NCBI GenBank assembly: GCA_000507305.1
Contig: DF239838.1
Span: 1 to 64,000, forward strand
DNA from: Breviolum minutum Mf 1.05b.01
Lineage: Eukaryota; Sar; Dinophyceae; Suessiales; Symbiodiniaceae
DNA length: 64,000 bases
Reading direction: 5' to 3'
In this document: positions 23,301 to 37,900 of the stretch, one piece after another
Position numbering within the stretch: position 1 is the first letter of the stretch
Layout of the letters: every line of letters starts with the position of its first letter
Position numbers and translations under genes: made by a program
The notes under the pieces: model-generated
Database searches by the model: none
What the model saw: only the letters and a program-made list of their open reading frames with translations
Told to the model about the DNA's origin: nothing

Positions 23301-25922
23301 GGGGAAGTGAACAAAAAAACAGGGTTTTCTTGGGAGAAACAGACTGGTTACCAAAAATCCAGGTTGTAAATGCTGGAGTTTTAACTTGTAACTTGTAACT
23401 TGTAAGCTAGACTGATTTTGGAGGATAGATATGGCACATTTTTTTTTGCTCCAGTGCCTAAATGTCAGTACTTTCACCCCCATGAATAGAACTTGACCAT
23501 GTTTGTCTATCTTTCAAGAGAAAGAGTGACAGACCCCCCACGAAGGGATGATCTCTCCCCCGTTTCAGGTATACTTTGTATAGGGGAATAGTTTCAGTTT
23601 ATTTTGAATCCCACTTAACCATCGTCTTTCACCGTCAGGCAGTCCCAGGAAATAGAAATGACAGCCCCCCACAACTAGCCGATAGCCCCTGAACATCTGC
23701 AATCCCAAAAGGAAAGAGTCTGAAAAAGTACCATTTTTCAGGGCCCAGCAGTTAGATTTGGAGGAGATTTTCCTGAATCTTGACTTCTTTGAGGCACCTA
23801 CCTGTAAAGCATGAAAAATGCGCGGAGCCGTTCGGAATTTCGGAAATGGGCCTTTGTTTTTGTAAAAAGATGAAGGTTCTGACAGAAATGGATGAATTCA
23901 AAATGAGTTCCATTTGGATTCCAAATGGATCGGACAATTTTTGTTGAAGAAAAAGGCATAGTACGACCTGGTTTTTGTCAAGTCCGGCTTAATCAAGGAT
24001 GGAACGCACAAGGATTCCTCAACATCAAACTAAGAAATTGGAAAAAGAAACATGTAACTTAACTTGAAAACTCATACGAGTCAACGAAGCACATCGCCCA
24101 AAATCCCAAAAAAAACATCACCATATACAAAGTATTAATCCATTTTTAGTCGGTTGTTTCTTCATAGAAGATATAGGGAGAAGATTTCTCCAAAGATAAG
24201 GGTCAAGAACTTGGTTTTTTCCATATCCCCCAAAAGTAACACTCAACCACCCCACCTCTCAACTCGAATGGACAAAAAATGCCAAAAAATCCTCCGGAAA
24301 TCCCTGGTCGTTTGAGGAGTCGGTGCGTGTCTTGTTCGGGAGCTCGGGTTTTACCGCTAGGTATTGACTTGGTGGTCGAGGCCCGACTCTCCAAATCCAC
24401 AGGGTTTTTATGAAGGGAAAAATCCATTCCAAATTCCAGACATGCTTGGAGTGTGAAAACATTTTTTTCAAAAGACATATCCGGTCCAACAAAAACTTGA
24501 TGCCAAGAGGGTAATTTTTACAAGAAAGGTGACTTTGCTTGTTGTGTTTCTGTGGGGAAATGATGGCATGGGGGGGATTCTGGTACGTGCAAAAAGTAAG
24601 GAGGAAGCTAATGGAAGGGGAAGCCGTAGCCTGCATGGCAGATACAGATATGCAAGGAAATGGAGGGAAACTGCACCCCCCAAGGAAGTAAGATCTCGCA
24701 TAAAAGGGGGATAGTCTCCAAATCCGCACCAACAAATAAACACCACCCTGAAGAGTAGATGGATGTCGATGGCATGTTTACACCTCCTTCCCCAAAGTTG
24801 GTTTCTAAGGCGTTTTTTCTTTTTCTATGTTCAAGAGGGCCGCCACGCCAAAACCGCCTCCATAATGGTGGGCTTTTTGTATACCTCAGTTGGATCTGGT
24901 GGCCCAGTAGAGAAGATAGATTTGCTTCAAAACTTTGCACTTCCCTAAAATTATACCCGGACTAGGTGGTGGTTTCAAATATTTCTTATTTTCACCCCTA
25001 CCTGGTTAAGTGATCCAATTTGACGAGCATATTTTTCAGATGAGTTGAAGCCACCAAATTCAGGATTCAAAAGCATCTCGAGTTTCTTTTCACCATGATG
25101 CCCGCTTCTCAACTTGAAAGTTTACTCTGAACAAATCGATCTGCACCAGCAGATGTCCCACCAACTGGGTTGATGAATCTCTGTAACTCTGGGGATTTTT
25201 AGAACCTGGAGGAAGTTCCTGCTGTTGATAGTTCAGAACTCGGGCCAACCAGTTGATATGGAGAATCAGAATATCCCGTTATTAACAGGATTTTATACAT
25301 TCCAGGTTGGTGATCGCCGGATTCCTGAACCATCAACGCTGTATGAAAAAATGATTCTCCAATTCCCACCCCCCAAAGAAATTGACGGAAATGGCAAGAA
25401 GGTATCGAAACATCTCGATGTGTGTGGCTATGAAACTTCCTTTTTTGGGATGGAAAAACCCAGCGGTGAAAAGTGCAACTAAAAATAAAATCTGCCCCCC
25501 CCCCCCCAAGAAAAAGGTCGTTTTCCCCCGAGCTTTTTGATGGTTGGCACATTGACAGGTGAATTTGATACCTTGTCCAACTTCTTTTTTTACAAAACCT
25601 CGCATGGCTGGACGGAAACACCGGGAGGTACCGTGACGTGATGTTGGGTTTGTCATATTTGCACAGCTTTGGCATCGTGCACCGTGACTTGAAATTCAGC
25701 AACTGCGCGCCTCGATTGCACGGGATGAACGTGGCATGTGACGGCGAGCTCCCGAATGTGGGTGGGAGATAGAGGAATGATTTGACGAAGTCATATTTTT
25801 CATTTCTTCGCTAAGTTTGGTTACACCTGAAGTCATACCTCTTCTCCTTCTTCTTCTTTCTGTGTTCGCTGCTGGCTATTGTTGATTCACTTGTTGTCGT
25901 CCTTCTTGTTGTCGTTGTGGCC

Positions 25923-25966
<44 letters not shown>

Positions 25967-28900
25967 GCTGCTCTTGCTCGTGCTGCCCTCCCTTCTATGA
26001 TCAATTCAATCGTTATTTTGGACTTTCATTTTTCTTTAAGACCAGTTACATACCTAAATCTTTTTGTGCCAATTCTTACACAACATGAGGCAATCAAAAC
26101 CAATCACTCCCCCGAAAACAAAGATGACAATGGAAAAATGAACCATGATTGAAGATATAATTTCCTATTTTCACAGGGGATATTTTCCTCCATGTTTTTT
26201 TTTGAACTTTCCAATATTTCTTCTCTTTTTGTTGGGTAAACCCCGTGGTTTCGGCTCCAAAACCACCTCACATCCTCCCCCCCTCCCCTTCTATAGCTCC
26301 AAACCTCCCCGGAGGTGCTGACCTTTGATGGTCACCGCGACGTGGCGAAGATCATCGACTTCGGCTTGGGAGCGATCCGACGCATGGAGGATGTGGAAGA
26401 GGAATGGCTCAGTGAGGTGAGGTGGGTTGGTGCGGTTGGGAAAACCACCCTGGTTGGGCTTTGGGGCATGTTTATGAAAAAACCACCACCACCACCACCC
26501 CCAACAAAACAAAGGGTGTGTAGTGTGTACATGCAAAAATGGTAGAGTCTTGGTAGAGTATCTAATATGAGTTTAGACCTTAGGATGAGATTCTGAGTCA
26601 GTTATATAGAATGTTTTAGACCTTGGGTTAAGTTGGTATAGAGGTAAAACTGGACGATATTTGGTTGATTTTTGCATCTTGTCATCAATCAGGATTTCAT
26701 GGGTCATGGTTCATGCTGGTTCATGTTACAGTTTGGGTGAAACAATCTATCATCTGCACCTTTGATTCTCGGGTGGTGCTACGTAGCTTTTAGTGCTTCG
26801 CTAAGGAGCAAAGGTTGTCAAATTTCATGGTTCATCTTGTTGATGGAAGCTATCCTGCACAAACTTGGGATGTATCAAACCCTTATAAATAGTGGGATAA
26901 ACTACCAAGCTGAAAAACTGGTGCGTTTACCGGATTCCTTCCAGTTTCCATCAGTAGAGAAACTATCCAACATCTCCTTTCAAACAGGTGAATTCCAGTA
27001 ACGAGCAGGATTATGAACCATTTTTAGCAGGGAATCCCAACCTAAACCATCATTTGTGACTGGCGTTCTGGGTGGGGGGTAGACCAAGATGATATATATA
27101 TATACATATATCCATGGTCCATTTTTTCTCACAATGAAATTCATGACTACATCACATAGAAATCTCCATTTCAGGTAGTTTACTCAGCAAACAAGTCCTG
27201 GGAAAGAACGTCCCCCCAGTGGCGGTCCTCAACAATTTTTCAGCACCTCCGGATCTTCCCAAAAAAGATTACAAGGCCTTTAGGAAATTGGGATGTTGAG
27301 CCAACTACTACCTTCGTCTCAAAAATGATCGAACAAAATTATCCACCCCAAATCCAGTACTTATCGCAAACAAAATCAGGTGGTTCAGAATTGTCGACGA
27401 ATACCAGCTGAAAATTTTGATCCGGTTTATCCCACATTTTGAGACACAGCTGCTAGCTGGAAAAATCTGCCTGGGACCCCAACCTGAAGCACCTTCCGTT
27501 CGTTTCGAATGCGTCCCTTCCATCCAACGATTGTTGTAGGTGCTGGGCACTCTGGCTTTTGTGGCGCCTGAGGCAAACCCGACTGTTGGAGGTAAACTCA
27601 AACCATTTGGATGGAAAATCCCTGAAAACTAAGATGACTGGCTGGAAAATCTACTGTTTGAATATGTATTTCCGAAAGGAACATGGGAATTTTCCAATGT
27701 CATGGTAGTTTTCGGGGGTGTAGATCCCTGAAATTTGAAGGATAGATGCCCAAAATGGCTATACTTTGGAACTACACCCCAGGATTATTACTGTATATTT
27801 TTAGTAGGGAATCCCCATAAACCTTCATTTGCTACTGTTACTGGGTGGGGGGGGTAGATGGAAGCTATACTTTAAAGAAGCTACCTTTTCCAAAGCCCAT
27901 GATATCTTTTGCGTATCATCTTAAATGCCTAAGGTGTAATTGTTTGGCCTGTGGCTGTAGTATTAGGACGATGGTCTCATGAAGATTCCCGAACAACAAA
28001 TCAATGAAGCAACAAAAGTCCAAGAAATGCAACGAGATTACATAATAAACATCCCTAAAAAAGAGGGACAAGGTCTGTTAAAGATGAGTCATACTGGCTA
28101 TACGTATATTAATTTGTTTTCTTCCTTTTCCGGTAGCGTTTCTTCAAAGACTTCGTGCGGAAAAACCCCTAGGGTTTTCGGGGAAAACGTGACATTGAAC
28201 TCTGCCAGATACACACACAAAATCCTTGTAGGCTTGTAATCTGTGCGCTGCAGTCGAAAAAAATACGCAACATCTAAATGTTGGTATGTATAATCTGTAA
28301 TTTGTTCCAGGCTGCGAAATGAAATACGCAAAGATGTACAACGTTGGAATGTGGGACTATGTAATCTCTAAGCTGCAATCGCGGAAATGTGTAGTTTTAG
28401 TAATATGTACGGATTGCAATCTGAAATCCGTAAGTTGCAGTGTAAAAATGCGTATACTATGCGATTTTGAATATGTAATCTGTAACGCACATGCCCCAAA
28501 ACCCTTCTGGAAGCTGCCGACGTAGTTGGGATTATACATCTTTTTGCAAAAATAAACACTGATCATCCAAGGTTTGCGTGGAAAATGGGGAACCCAGGGG
28601 AAGAAAGGGTACTTTTTTTTTTCACCGCCAACGAGGTGACATTGTTGAGTTTGCGGATAATGTAAGACTGGTTTGCGAGCGATTTCTTGGTGGTTTTCCG
28701 GAAGAATCACACGTTTCTCAGCACGAAAGATTATAATACACACATTCCCGCGGGAATTTCTGAAATGGAACCTGAAAAATGAGGTGATTTCCCCTCCCAG
28801 AATCTCCTTGACTCCAAAAAGGCTCCCAAACCACAGCTTGAATGTCAATTTTTTGTTCGGGTTGGTATTTGGATGAACGAAACTAGGTGGTGGAGAAAAG

Positions 28901-31900
28901 CTATGGAGAGAAGTGTGACTGCTGGTTCTGATTGCTCAGAAATTGGCGGATCGGAGGTGGTGGTATATATGTGATTCGTATTTTTGCGAGGGGATTTTTC
29001 TTGTGACACTTCGGATGTTCAAATTCACCTTGCGGGTAATTCGAAAATTGCCTCCCTTTTCGACATGTAAGGCTTATGAGGTACCCTCTAGGGAACTAAC
29101 ATATTCCCCCAAAAATGGCATTTTGAGTCGATGATTTTCCGAACTTCCCGTGAACGGTGGGATATGTATCCATTCCCAAGGTGGGATATGTATTTTCCTT
29201 CGAAATGAAGACGGTTAGCGCTTTACCATCTCGCTGACTCAGGCTGATTTTTAGGCAGATTGATGGATCCAAAGCACTCCAAAGCACCAGTTGAGTTCTG
29301 TAGTTAATACAGTTCTCCACAAGGTTTTAATACATCCCTTGTGGTGTTGAAATATAGTGAGCTGCACAAAATGGAACAATCTACATGCACAAAAGGATTG
29401 ACATTGTCATGATATTTTGTTTGTATTCATGCAATCTGTCTTTCAACTAAGTATCTATGACAAAATTGACTGCAGTTCTGATATCTGCTACAGTCAGTGC
29501 GCCCTGACTATCACGTGAATTTTCTTCCCCAAAAATGAACGAATCTTCTGATATATGTGGATGTTCAAGGTGTTTGGTAACTGCATTTGTTTCTGATTAT
29601 AGAATCATATCAGTATCCCCGGGACTTCCTTGATATTTGATTATGCGCATCTCCAAAAAATAGATCGGGAAGTTACATGAAGTCAATGTAGACGGGAAAA
29701 CATCATCAGATTTAGTAAGTGGTTGATAACCACGGTTGCTAAGTCCACAAACTGGTTGTTCTCCTCCCAAATGGCCTAAAGTACATCTAGATGAGTGGGG
29801 ATTATAGTAAAGCATGATAAGAATCCCTATTAAACCACCAGGATTCAATAGAATGTAAAAAGGGTTTTGATCACTGCTAAGATTAGTAGGAAAGCTTCAT
29901 GAAATGGCGGATATTTCCCCAACTTTTCACCTGTGATGAACTTTTTTGGGTGGTCGAAATTTCCAGCTGCAAAAAACCGGTATCCAGTACCATGGTGACA
30001 GTTGTGCCGCTGGATTTCCAACACTTTATGTGTAAAATCGCTGAATGCACCTGAATTTGGAGGTTGTAAAAAGCCACCCCCAAAAAGCAGCATCGCCAAG
30101 GTCCTTTGGGATCATGGTCTTCATGCAATTAACCCAGGTGCCCTTGGTGTCTTTTCGCCAAAAATTGACCGAAGTGGTGATGGTGAAATCGGGCTAACCA
30201 GTTGATATGGTAAATTTCCCATATTATTTACAGGGTTTATAGATCCCAGGTGGTGCAGGATTTCTTCCATCAAGAGTAAGAGTGGATGGCATTTGCTGCC
30301 GTTTTCCTTTAACCATGAAACCATTTTTTGGTTGTCAGGGATGGTGTTCAACAAATCGGATGTTTGTTTTGCTTGCCGGATCGTTTAAGGGGTGATGCAT
30401 ACTGCTGGTTGGTTGAAGATGAATCCCTGGAACGTGTGCGGAAAATAGCAGGATTGGTCCATGGCAGTAATATGGCACGTGATCCGGTTTCCAACTATCA
30501 CGGCATTCCACCGGGACTGTTCGACCTAAAAATGTTTCGAATGTCATCCAAAGGGTGGTCAAGTTGCCAGTTGTTTTGGGGTGAATTTTCGCGGCTGCCA
30601 AAGTAGAATATATATATTTGGGGTTGCCAAAACCCTGTAACAGTCAGTAGACAATCTATGCATTTTGTTGAAGGGAGCCCGGTTTCAACCGTCACTATTT
30701 ACTTTTGCAGTCAGTGTTTGGGCAGGGTCCAACATATGCAAAAAATCAGGTGCCAGAGATGGGTCAAATGCATGAGATTTACTGAAATTTATATGTGCGA
30801 TCGGGTCGAAACTCCCATTACTTCCATATAACAGAGATAAACTCATCAACCCAATAGGATCGGGGTTTACATTCCCTTTATAAGGATTCCCTATTACAGG
30901 TGGGATGACCATATATCTATCCTTGATTTTCCTTGATTTTTTTTGTTCATTCCAATGAAGCTCTGTTACCCCGCAGATTGAAATCGAATTTCGGGGCTAA
31001 GGAAAGGATTTTTTTTTGGTGGATTGGTACACAACTCTCCCTTAAAAGATGGGAAAAACATCTTCCAAACCATCCATGGAGGATCCTCAGTTTTCCACAA
31101 GTAAAAAAGTACATGTTCATGAACCCCCGCCTTTACGACCCCTGAAATGAGCTCAGGCAAAACATGAGAAATTAGCATGTTCTTCAAAAGAGACGAGTTT
31201 TTTGTTTTCACCATCCAGTCAAAAAAGCTGCCAACTTATGTATTCAGCTAACTTAGATGGTGGAACTCATTTTGTTTCCTATATTCATGGGAAGCCAAGG
31301 GCACCCTCCAGAAAATAGCCGGCCCTTTTTTTGGGATTATGAAGGAACAATGATGGGCTTCATAAGCCCTTAATAAGGCCGGGGGCGTTGGCAGTTGGCG
31401 GGGTACCCTTACATTTTCATTACATATGTTGGGTCTACTCCCCACCCAGGATGCTGGAGCCAACATTGTCATGTTTCAGCCCTCATCCTGGTGATGAGCT
31501 GATTGCATCCTGGTTGGGGGGGTGAAGCCAAATTTTTAGATACCTTCCTGAAAACTAACATGGCACTGGAAAAACCGATTACATTTATTTTTTCAAAATG
31601 TTCCTCCTAACTACCATTGGTGATTTTCCATTGTCATGTTAGTTTTCGGAGGTGTAAATGTCCTTTGTAAGATCACAATACTTTTCCCCTTCCCTTGCAG
31701 GGCTCGGCTCAAAAAGGCTCTCAAAATAAAGATTTTTGTTGTAAAACCATCAGTTCATACTTTCTACCATGGGATTCATCACCATGAACTATCCCACCAT
31801 TTGGGAAAATATCTTCCGAACTCTTGCCACCCAACGGTTCGCAAATCGCTGCATTCTTGCAACCAACATCCATGTCTTTCAGTCGATTTCCAGGTCCCCG

Positions 31901-34900
31901 GGGTCGATCCGTCTTGGCAACCGCAGGGACGACATCCTTATGGCTCAGCACGTGAAAGTGTGACGAATCGACAGTTGTCACTTGGTGGATGATGAAGACC
32001 CCAGTTAGGAAGTAGTTAGGATCACCCCTATATACAAACCATGAAAAGGGCATTTGGAAGGGGTCCCACGTTGCCCTAGAAAACACGAATGCCATGGTGA
32101 TGGTTATTAACCACGTATCCAAGTCATGGGATGATCCGCCAAATGGGCAAATTATTGCGACCGAACTGCCGGTTGGTCAGCTATTTTAATGGTGGTTTAG
32201 GATCAGGGAATACCCCCCCGAATGCGCAGACAATGATGAAGGGTCTCCTAGAAAACATCCATCACCAGACATTTTTGTGAGGAATTGGGAGATGAAATTC
32301 ATGGAATGATGAATTCCGAATTGAGTAATGAAAAAAACCTGGTTGTTTAGGGCTTATAGGGAATTCTACTACCCAGTTATATAGGGACTATAATGCGCCA
32401 GTACAAGGATCCCTACTAAGCAACCAGTATAATGGAAAGTAAGAGTTTTTTTTTTCGTGGCTCAATTGATTGTTTTGTTTTGATTTTTGTTTTAAAGGTG
32501 GAAAGGAAAACAGCGCTGATTTTTTAGACAGGAAAATGGACTATTTCTTCGAGATGACCATGCAAAGTTCGGCACAACTTTTGATAAACCTGGTTTTTCT
32601 TGGTATTTCCGCAGCTTGATGAAAGCATTTCATGGACGTTTCGCATCAACGTTCTGAACGTTGGGATTCTGTCCGTTTATGCCAGTCTCTGTAGAGTAAG
32701 TTTTTTTTTTTTTGGAATTTTCTTGGGTGATATTTTGATCATGAAGGTTGGACCTCTTTCCGGCCGGTAGGTTTGAAACATCATAGACTTCCCAGGTTTC
32801 ACGAAAATTTCAAGACATCCAACTATTTTGTGATCGGAAAACCGCTGGTGTAACGGGCGGTAGAGATATATACTTTCACGGAACGGGAAGAGGTCTTGGA
32901 AAAGGAAACTTGGCATGGGCAAAGTCGGAATTCCAATATCCTAAGATTTTGGGTTTCATGATTTTTGTACCCAGAAAGTCCAAAGACCAAACCTTGCCCA
33001 TTGGTAGTAGGGAATCCTTTACATCTATCATCCTAAAGACCATTCTTTGTTTGGTCAGAACTTTCTATAGAAACTACTCCGTTACCAACAGGTATATGGT
33101 CAAGAAACCATGGGTTTACACTCACAGAGTGTTCAATTAGTTGCTTGCTTGGAGGATCATCCCAAATAGAAACTACTTAGCAACTATGATGCAACTATAA
33201 CTATGGTGATCGTAAGTCCCCAATTCCTGGCGTTGTTCCCTTTCCAAATGGCCATTCATGGCTTATAAATCGGGGGTGATCCTCACTAACCACGTATCCG
33301 TCCGCGCGGGGATGGCCCTCCAAGTGGGGTCCTCCATGCCTGTCCTTGTAAGACTTTCCCCCTAGGCCAGGGCAGGGATCCATTTCTAAATAGAAAAGTT
33401 GATGGTTGACCTTGTCAAATCATCATCCACCCTTTGTTGAATGAAAGGGATGGGGACAATCACCACACTTATCCTGTATACTTCTTATGGTGATGTTCAT
33501 GTTGCTATTCTGAAGATTGTGGCCATATATATCCTCATTGCTCTGATATTTCTTTCGGTTGTGGCGACTAGTATCAATCGTATTGACCATGATGCTATCT
33601 GACATATATCCTTCATTTGACCTCCATTATTCCTTTGGATTCCACAGAATCTTCTAGTACCATCAAACTTTGAACTCATCTCCAACTCCAACTAACAGTA
33701 AATCTCAAATCAAAGCAAAACAATAATATTAAAACCAAATCATACCAATATAGGGTGTCCCAAACTCCAATTAATAGTGACATCTCAACCAAAACCAACC
33801 AACACCAACCGAAGGCAATTTTTGTTTCCTCCCAACACCAACACCGAACCCAAGACACACCGAAGCGGAAAAACAAAACACGGGTGCCCCGCCGGTGCTA
33901 ACGGGAAGGTTGGGCCGTTTCCATTTGCAGCCAAACCTCGAGCCTCGGTGAACTTCGTTTTTCACGTTGGTTCGGTGGTTTGTTGTAACGAGACGATTTG
34001 ATGTATTTTTTCGCCGTGTTAAAAACGACCCTGCTTTTTTGTGGGGGGTTTTGTGGTGGAAGTGGGTAGGTTTTTTTTTAGGGATGATGATGGATGATGG
34101 GTGATGGATGATGGATGATGGATGATGGGTCCCCCCATTTTTTAAAAGGGCGTCATCATCATCAACAGACCTGTTGATGGGTCCCCTTTTACTGGGAGGG
34201 CATGGGTGGATTGTCGAAACGCCTGAAGCTTAAGGCCCAACCACCCCGGTCACCCCAAAAATTCCTCCACAACATGGCCCCTGTCATTGGCGGCCATCCG
34301 GGTTCCGGAGTGTAGTCATAGGGAGTAGCTAGAATAAGAAGGCACTTCACTTTACTGATGGATATTCCGAATTCAATGAGCTTACCAATTGTGTTTTTCG
34401 ATGAAACAGACATCCAGATCCAACCCTCCCGATTCCAACATTTCCACGGAACCGATTCAGATTTGGAACGGTGCAAAATTGGGGCAAGAGGGCCAACTGG
34501 TTGTTTGGATGATTTTTTTAAATTAAAGACTAAAGACTAAAAGCTTCCCCCTGGATGATGTTGGGAACATTTTCTTCTTTTTCCCTTTTGAACAGGTTCT
34601 AATTCTCAAGGAATTTTTGTTCATTTTCGCGGGGAGTTCTTAGAAAGCCTGTGTGGCATGAGATCCTGAGACTCCCGACAAATTGGCATGAAAAATTCAA
34701 TCATCCCTTTGTTCAATTTTCAGACCCCCTGCCGAAAATTAATATGTCCTATAAAAAGGGGACCATTTCAAAAGGAAAGTAGTAAAGTATGTAGTCTCTT
34801 CTAACCACTCTTTTTGCAGTGGACATGTTATTTTTCCGGGTAGTAAAGCTTCATTTAGTCTTGGGGGGTTCCGGTGCGGAATGTCACCCAGGATCTCCTA

Positions 34901-37900
34901 TGCACCTCAGATGCGAAAGGTTCTGAGTTGGTACGGATGCCCAACAAAATCCATGGGAAATCTGAGGGACCCCCCAATACCACTTAGGCCTTACTAGGGC
35001 CTTGTTTCAAGGGGGGGATGGTATTGGGTACCCTTAGATTCTCAAGCGAACTAGGTAGGGAGTTACTGGGAGTAGATTTCGGATGCGACACTTTCGGGGA
35101 CTTTTTTTTGACAGGTTTTAGGCACATTTTTTTTGAATTCAAAACAAACAAATCAACGTTTTATGGGGAACGCATTATTATGTTGAAATTCGAACACCCA
35201 TTAAACGTGACCTTTTGTTGTTGTTGAGCTTGGTGGAACTCAATTGTCCCACCCGGATTTTAAATTATGCTTCACAAAAAAAAGGTCTCCCAACGATGAA
35301 GAGGAAGTGACTGGAAAATTCTGAGTGATCGTGGCCATGGATGGCATTCAAATGAGCAATGAAAAGTAACGTCTTGGTTGATTGACCTAGTCTTGGGGGT
35401 CAAAACCTACCAAGTTACATGAGGATCGCTTATGACATAAACCATGATAAGTATCCTTAATTTTCTGACCAACCAGGATTTCTTGGATTTACCTTACAGG
35501 CAGCTCACCAGTTGGATTGTTTGGCGGTGCTTGCCGTGTTTTCATCATAGCAAGTGGCTAGTCGGACTTCAACCCTCGAACGCATCATATGAATTATATG
35601 CATATTCAAAACAGAAGCAAGCAAGAAACAGTTTGTTTGATTTATGTAGAGGATTTTACTAGTCTCCACTTGATACCAGGTTCCCGGTAGCAATGATAAT
35701 ACGCGCTCCAAAAAACAATGCCAACATCACCACTCAGGATTTCACAAACTCAGAATCTGATTGTGGGGGATGTTTTTTTTTCAGCCGTTATTTTTTTTTG
35801 CAAATCAGGAATAATACCATGTTTTTTTTTTCCCATGGTTTTTCTCCATCCGGACTTAGCAAGTCCGTATCTCAGGATGACAATCGCAGCTGACCCGCTG
35901 CAAATCCCCCATTTCTCTCGAAAGGCCTCCAAGTTGCTGCTTCGTGATCCACAACAGCGATTGAGTGCACAGGCGATTTTTTTCGACGGGGCGAATTTTT
36001 TTGAGGGAGGAGGCGTTGTTTTTTTTGTTGGATATGGGCATTGAATGGAATTTATATATTTCAAAGACATTTCTGTTGGAAAATTCAAGAATGGCACCCC
36101 TTTTTTTGTTGAATATTGAGAAATGAGTGAGCTGAGAGGTGTTGTTTTTGGGCCAGGGTCACCATGACGCTGTTTTTAATGAAGTGCGAACTTCTTCCCT
36201 TCTATTGCCATCTTCCACTTATGTGAATCACAAAAAGAACTCGCTCAACGTATGTTGAGAAAGATTTTCCATTTTGGAAGCCATGCCTGAAACTTCCACT
36301 GATCTGGAAATTTCATCGTACATTCCATTAAACTAAGATAGCAATGGAAAAATGAATCATTTGAAGATGTATTTCTTACTAGAAATTATAGTTTTCCAAC
36401 TTAGCTTAGTTTATTAGAGACTACCATCTTCGTGAACTCCCTCCCTCCCACCCCAACACCACGAAGGAAGCTTTGCAGATGCAATGGCTTCGGTTTTGGC
36501 ACTCAGATTGGGATAGAGGAATCTTGAAGTCTAGATTTCAGCTGGTTTTTTTCCCGGACAAATTCCCAAGGTTGCCGAAAAAAAGCTACATATGATACCT
36601 ACGGATCTAAATATTGGTTTCCAGGGTTTGGCTTTAATTCAGGGACAAATCTACAACCGTGATTCTCAACCAAAAAGAGACCACAACACCTGTAATTTGA
36701 TCACCAAACATTTTTTTTTGGAGGTAACCAGAGTTCGGTGCATGTTCAAACGCTGTAATTTCTCGGCGTTTTCTGCGTTTTCTGCTTGAAAAACCTCCTG
36801 CGAAATAATGACGCAAGGATTCATGATGTACTTTGGGATCGATTTATATATGGCTGTTTCCAAAAATAGTGGGTTTTCCCCCCAAATCATCCCATTTTTA
36901 ATAGGGTTTCCATTATAAACCATCCATTTTAGGGTACCCCTATTGTTGGAAACACCCATATATAAGATTTTTGGGTACTTCTCCTTGAGATTTTCATCCC
37001 CAACGTGGTGGAAACCCCACCCCAGCCGTGTTTTTTTTTTTGAGGCCCAAGAGCGTTCGACACTTCGAGAAAGGTCATCTGTCACATACGGAGCCGGGGA
37101 GCCGTGCCGTCTCCGGGGTGGAGCAGTTCCGTTGGTTCAGAAATCCCAAGGCCTTTCCCACCGTTTGGATGTAGCTAGAACCTTGTAAATCATGGGATAA
37201 ACCACCTTTTCCTCAACTGGTGACGTTTACCGGATTTCTGAACCATCAACAAACAGGCATCACCTTCCGAATATTGCCGGATGTTTTTTTACTCCAGGAA
37301 CGGTTATTTTTGACATCACCCTTCAGGAAGGTGAACTTTGTTTCTTTTTCCTTTTCTGGGGGGATCAAATCGTTTTGGATTTTTCTGGCAAAATCATAGC
37401 GACCATTCACCGCAAATTGGTCATCCAAATGGTGGTCTAGGATCAGGGGAATTATGGTCCTTTTTAACGCCCGAAACATTCAGAATTCAGGTTTACGAAG
37501 TATACACAGTAATTTTTGCTTAGATTATCGTCAACATATCTATTTCAATTCTAGACGTTGCTATCATGGTTTAGGATTTGTACACCCCGATAATCTAACA
37601 TAGCAATGGAAAATGGACCCTTTGAAGATGTATTTCCTACTAAACATGTGGATATTCCATTGCTATGTTAGTTTACCAGAGGGTAGGTTTAAAACATGTT
37701 TTGCTTTGCTTTGATTGTTGGGAATTCCCCGACCTGGAAGCTGGAAGCCTGGAAGCCTGGAGAATTCACAACTGTTAACCGTTTAAGCATCACTGGGAGA
37801 ATTCCTTGGTTCCTGATGCTTCACGAGGCTGGTGGCGTTTCTCAAATATTATTGGCATTCGAGCCTAAAATTGGCGAAGACGGATCCCACAGATGGGTTG

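Larger units (their letters stand above)
23271..25627. other. Gene B intron(s), one kinase exon probably hidden here
   Basis: About 15-20 residues between the hinge and the DVMLGLSYLH helix are not accounted for, so a small exon should lie in this interval. Elements seen are a family-F copy (24961) and a family-E copy (25219). A short tandem AACTTGT x4 is at 23383-23406. Confidence 0.5.
33381..35875. other. Gene B intron sequence
   Basis: A short GATGGATGATGG minisatellite lies at 34083-34129, a family-A-like element at 34723-34842 (CCGAAAATTAATATGTCC ... GGACATGTTATTTTTCCGGG) and a family-D fragment at 35408-35487. I found no D-x-W-x-x-G exon. Confidence 0.45.

Noticed and set aside
32590..32698. 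RINVLNVGILSVYASL as a degenerate D-x-W-x-x-G exon of gene B
   Set aside because: It lacks both the Asp and the Trp, and the acceptor is AG|C.
35015..35100. VLGTLRFSSELG resembling the VLGTLAFVAPE exon of gene B
   Set aside because: Only five residues agree, there is no APE and there are no splice sites.
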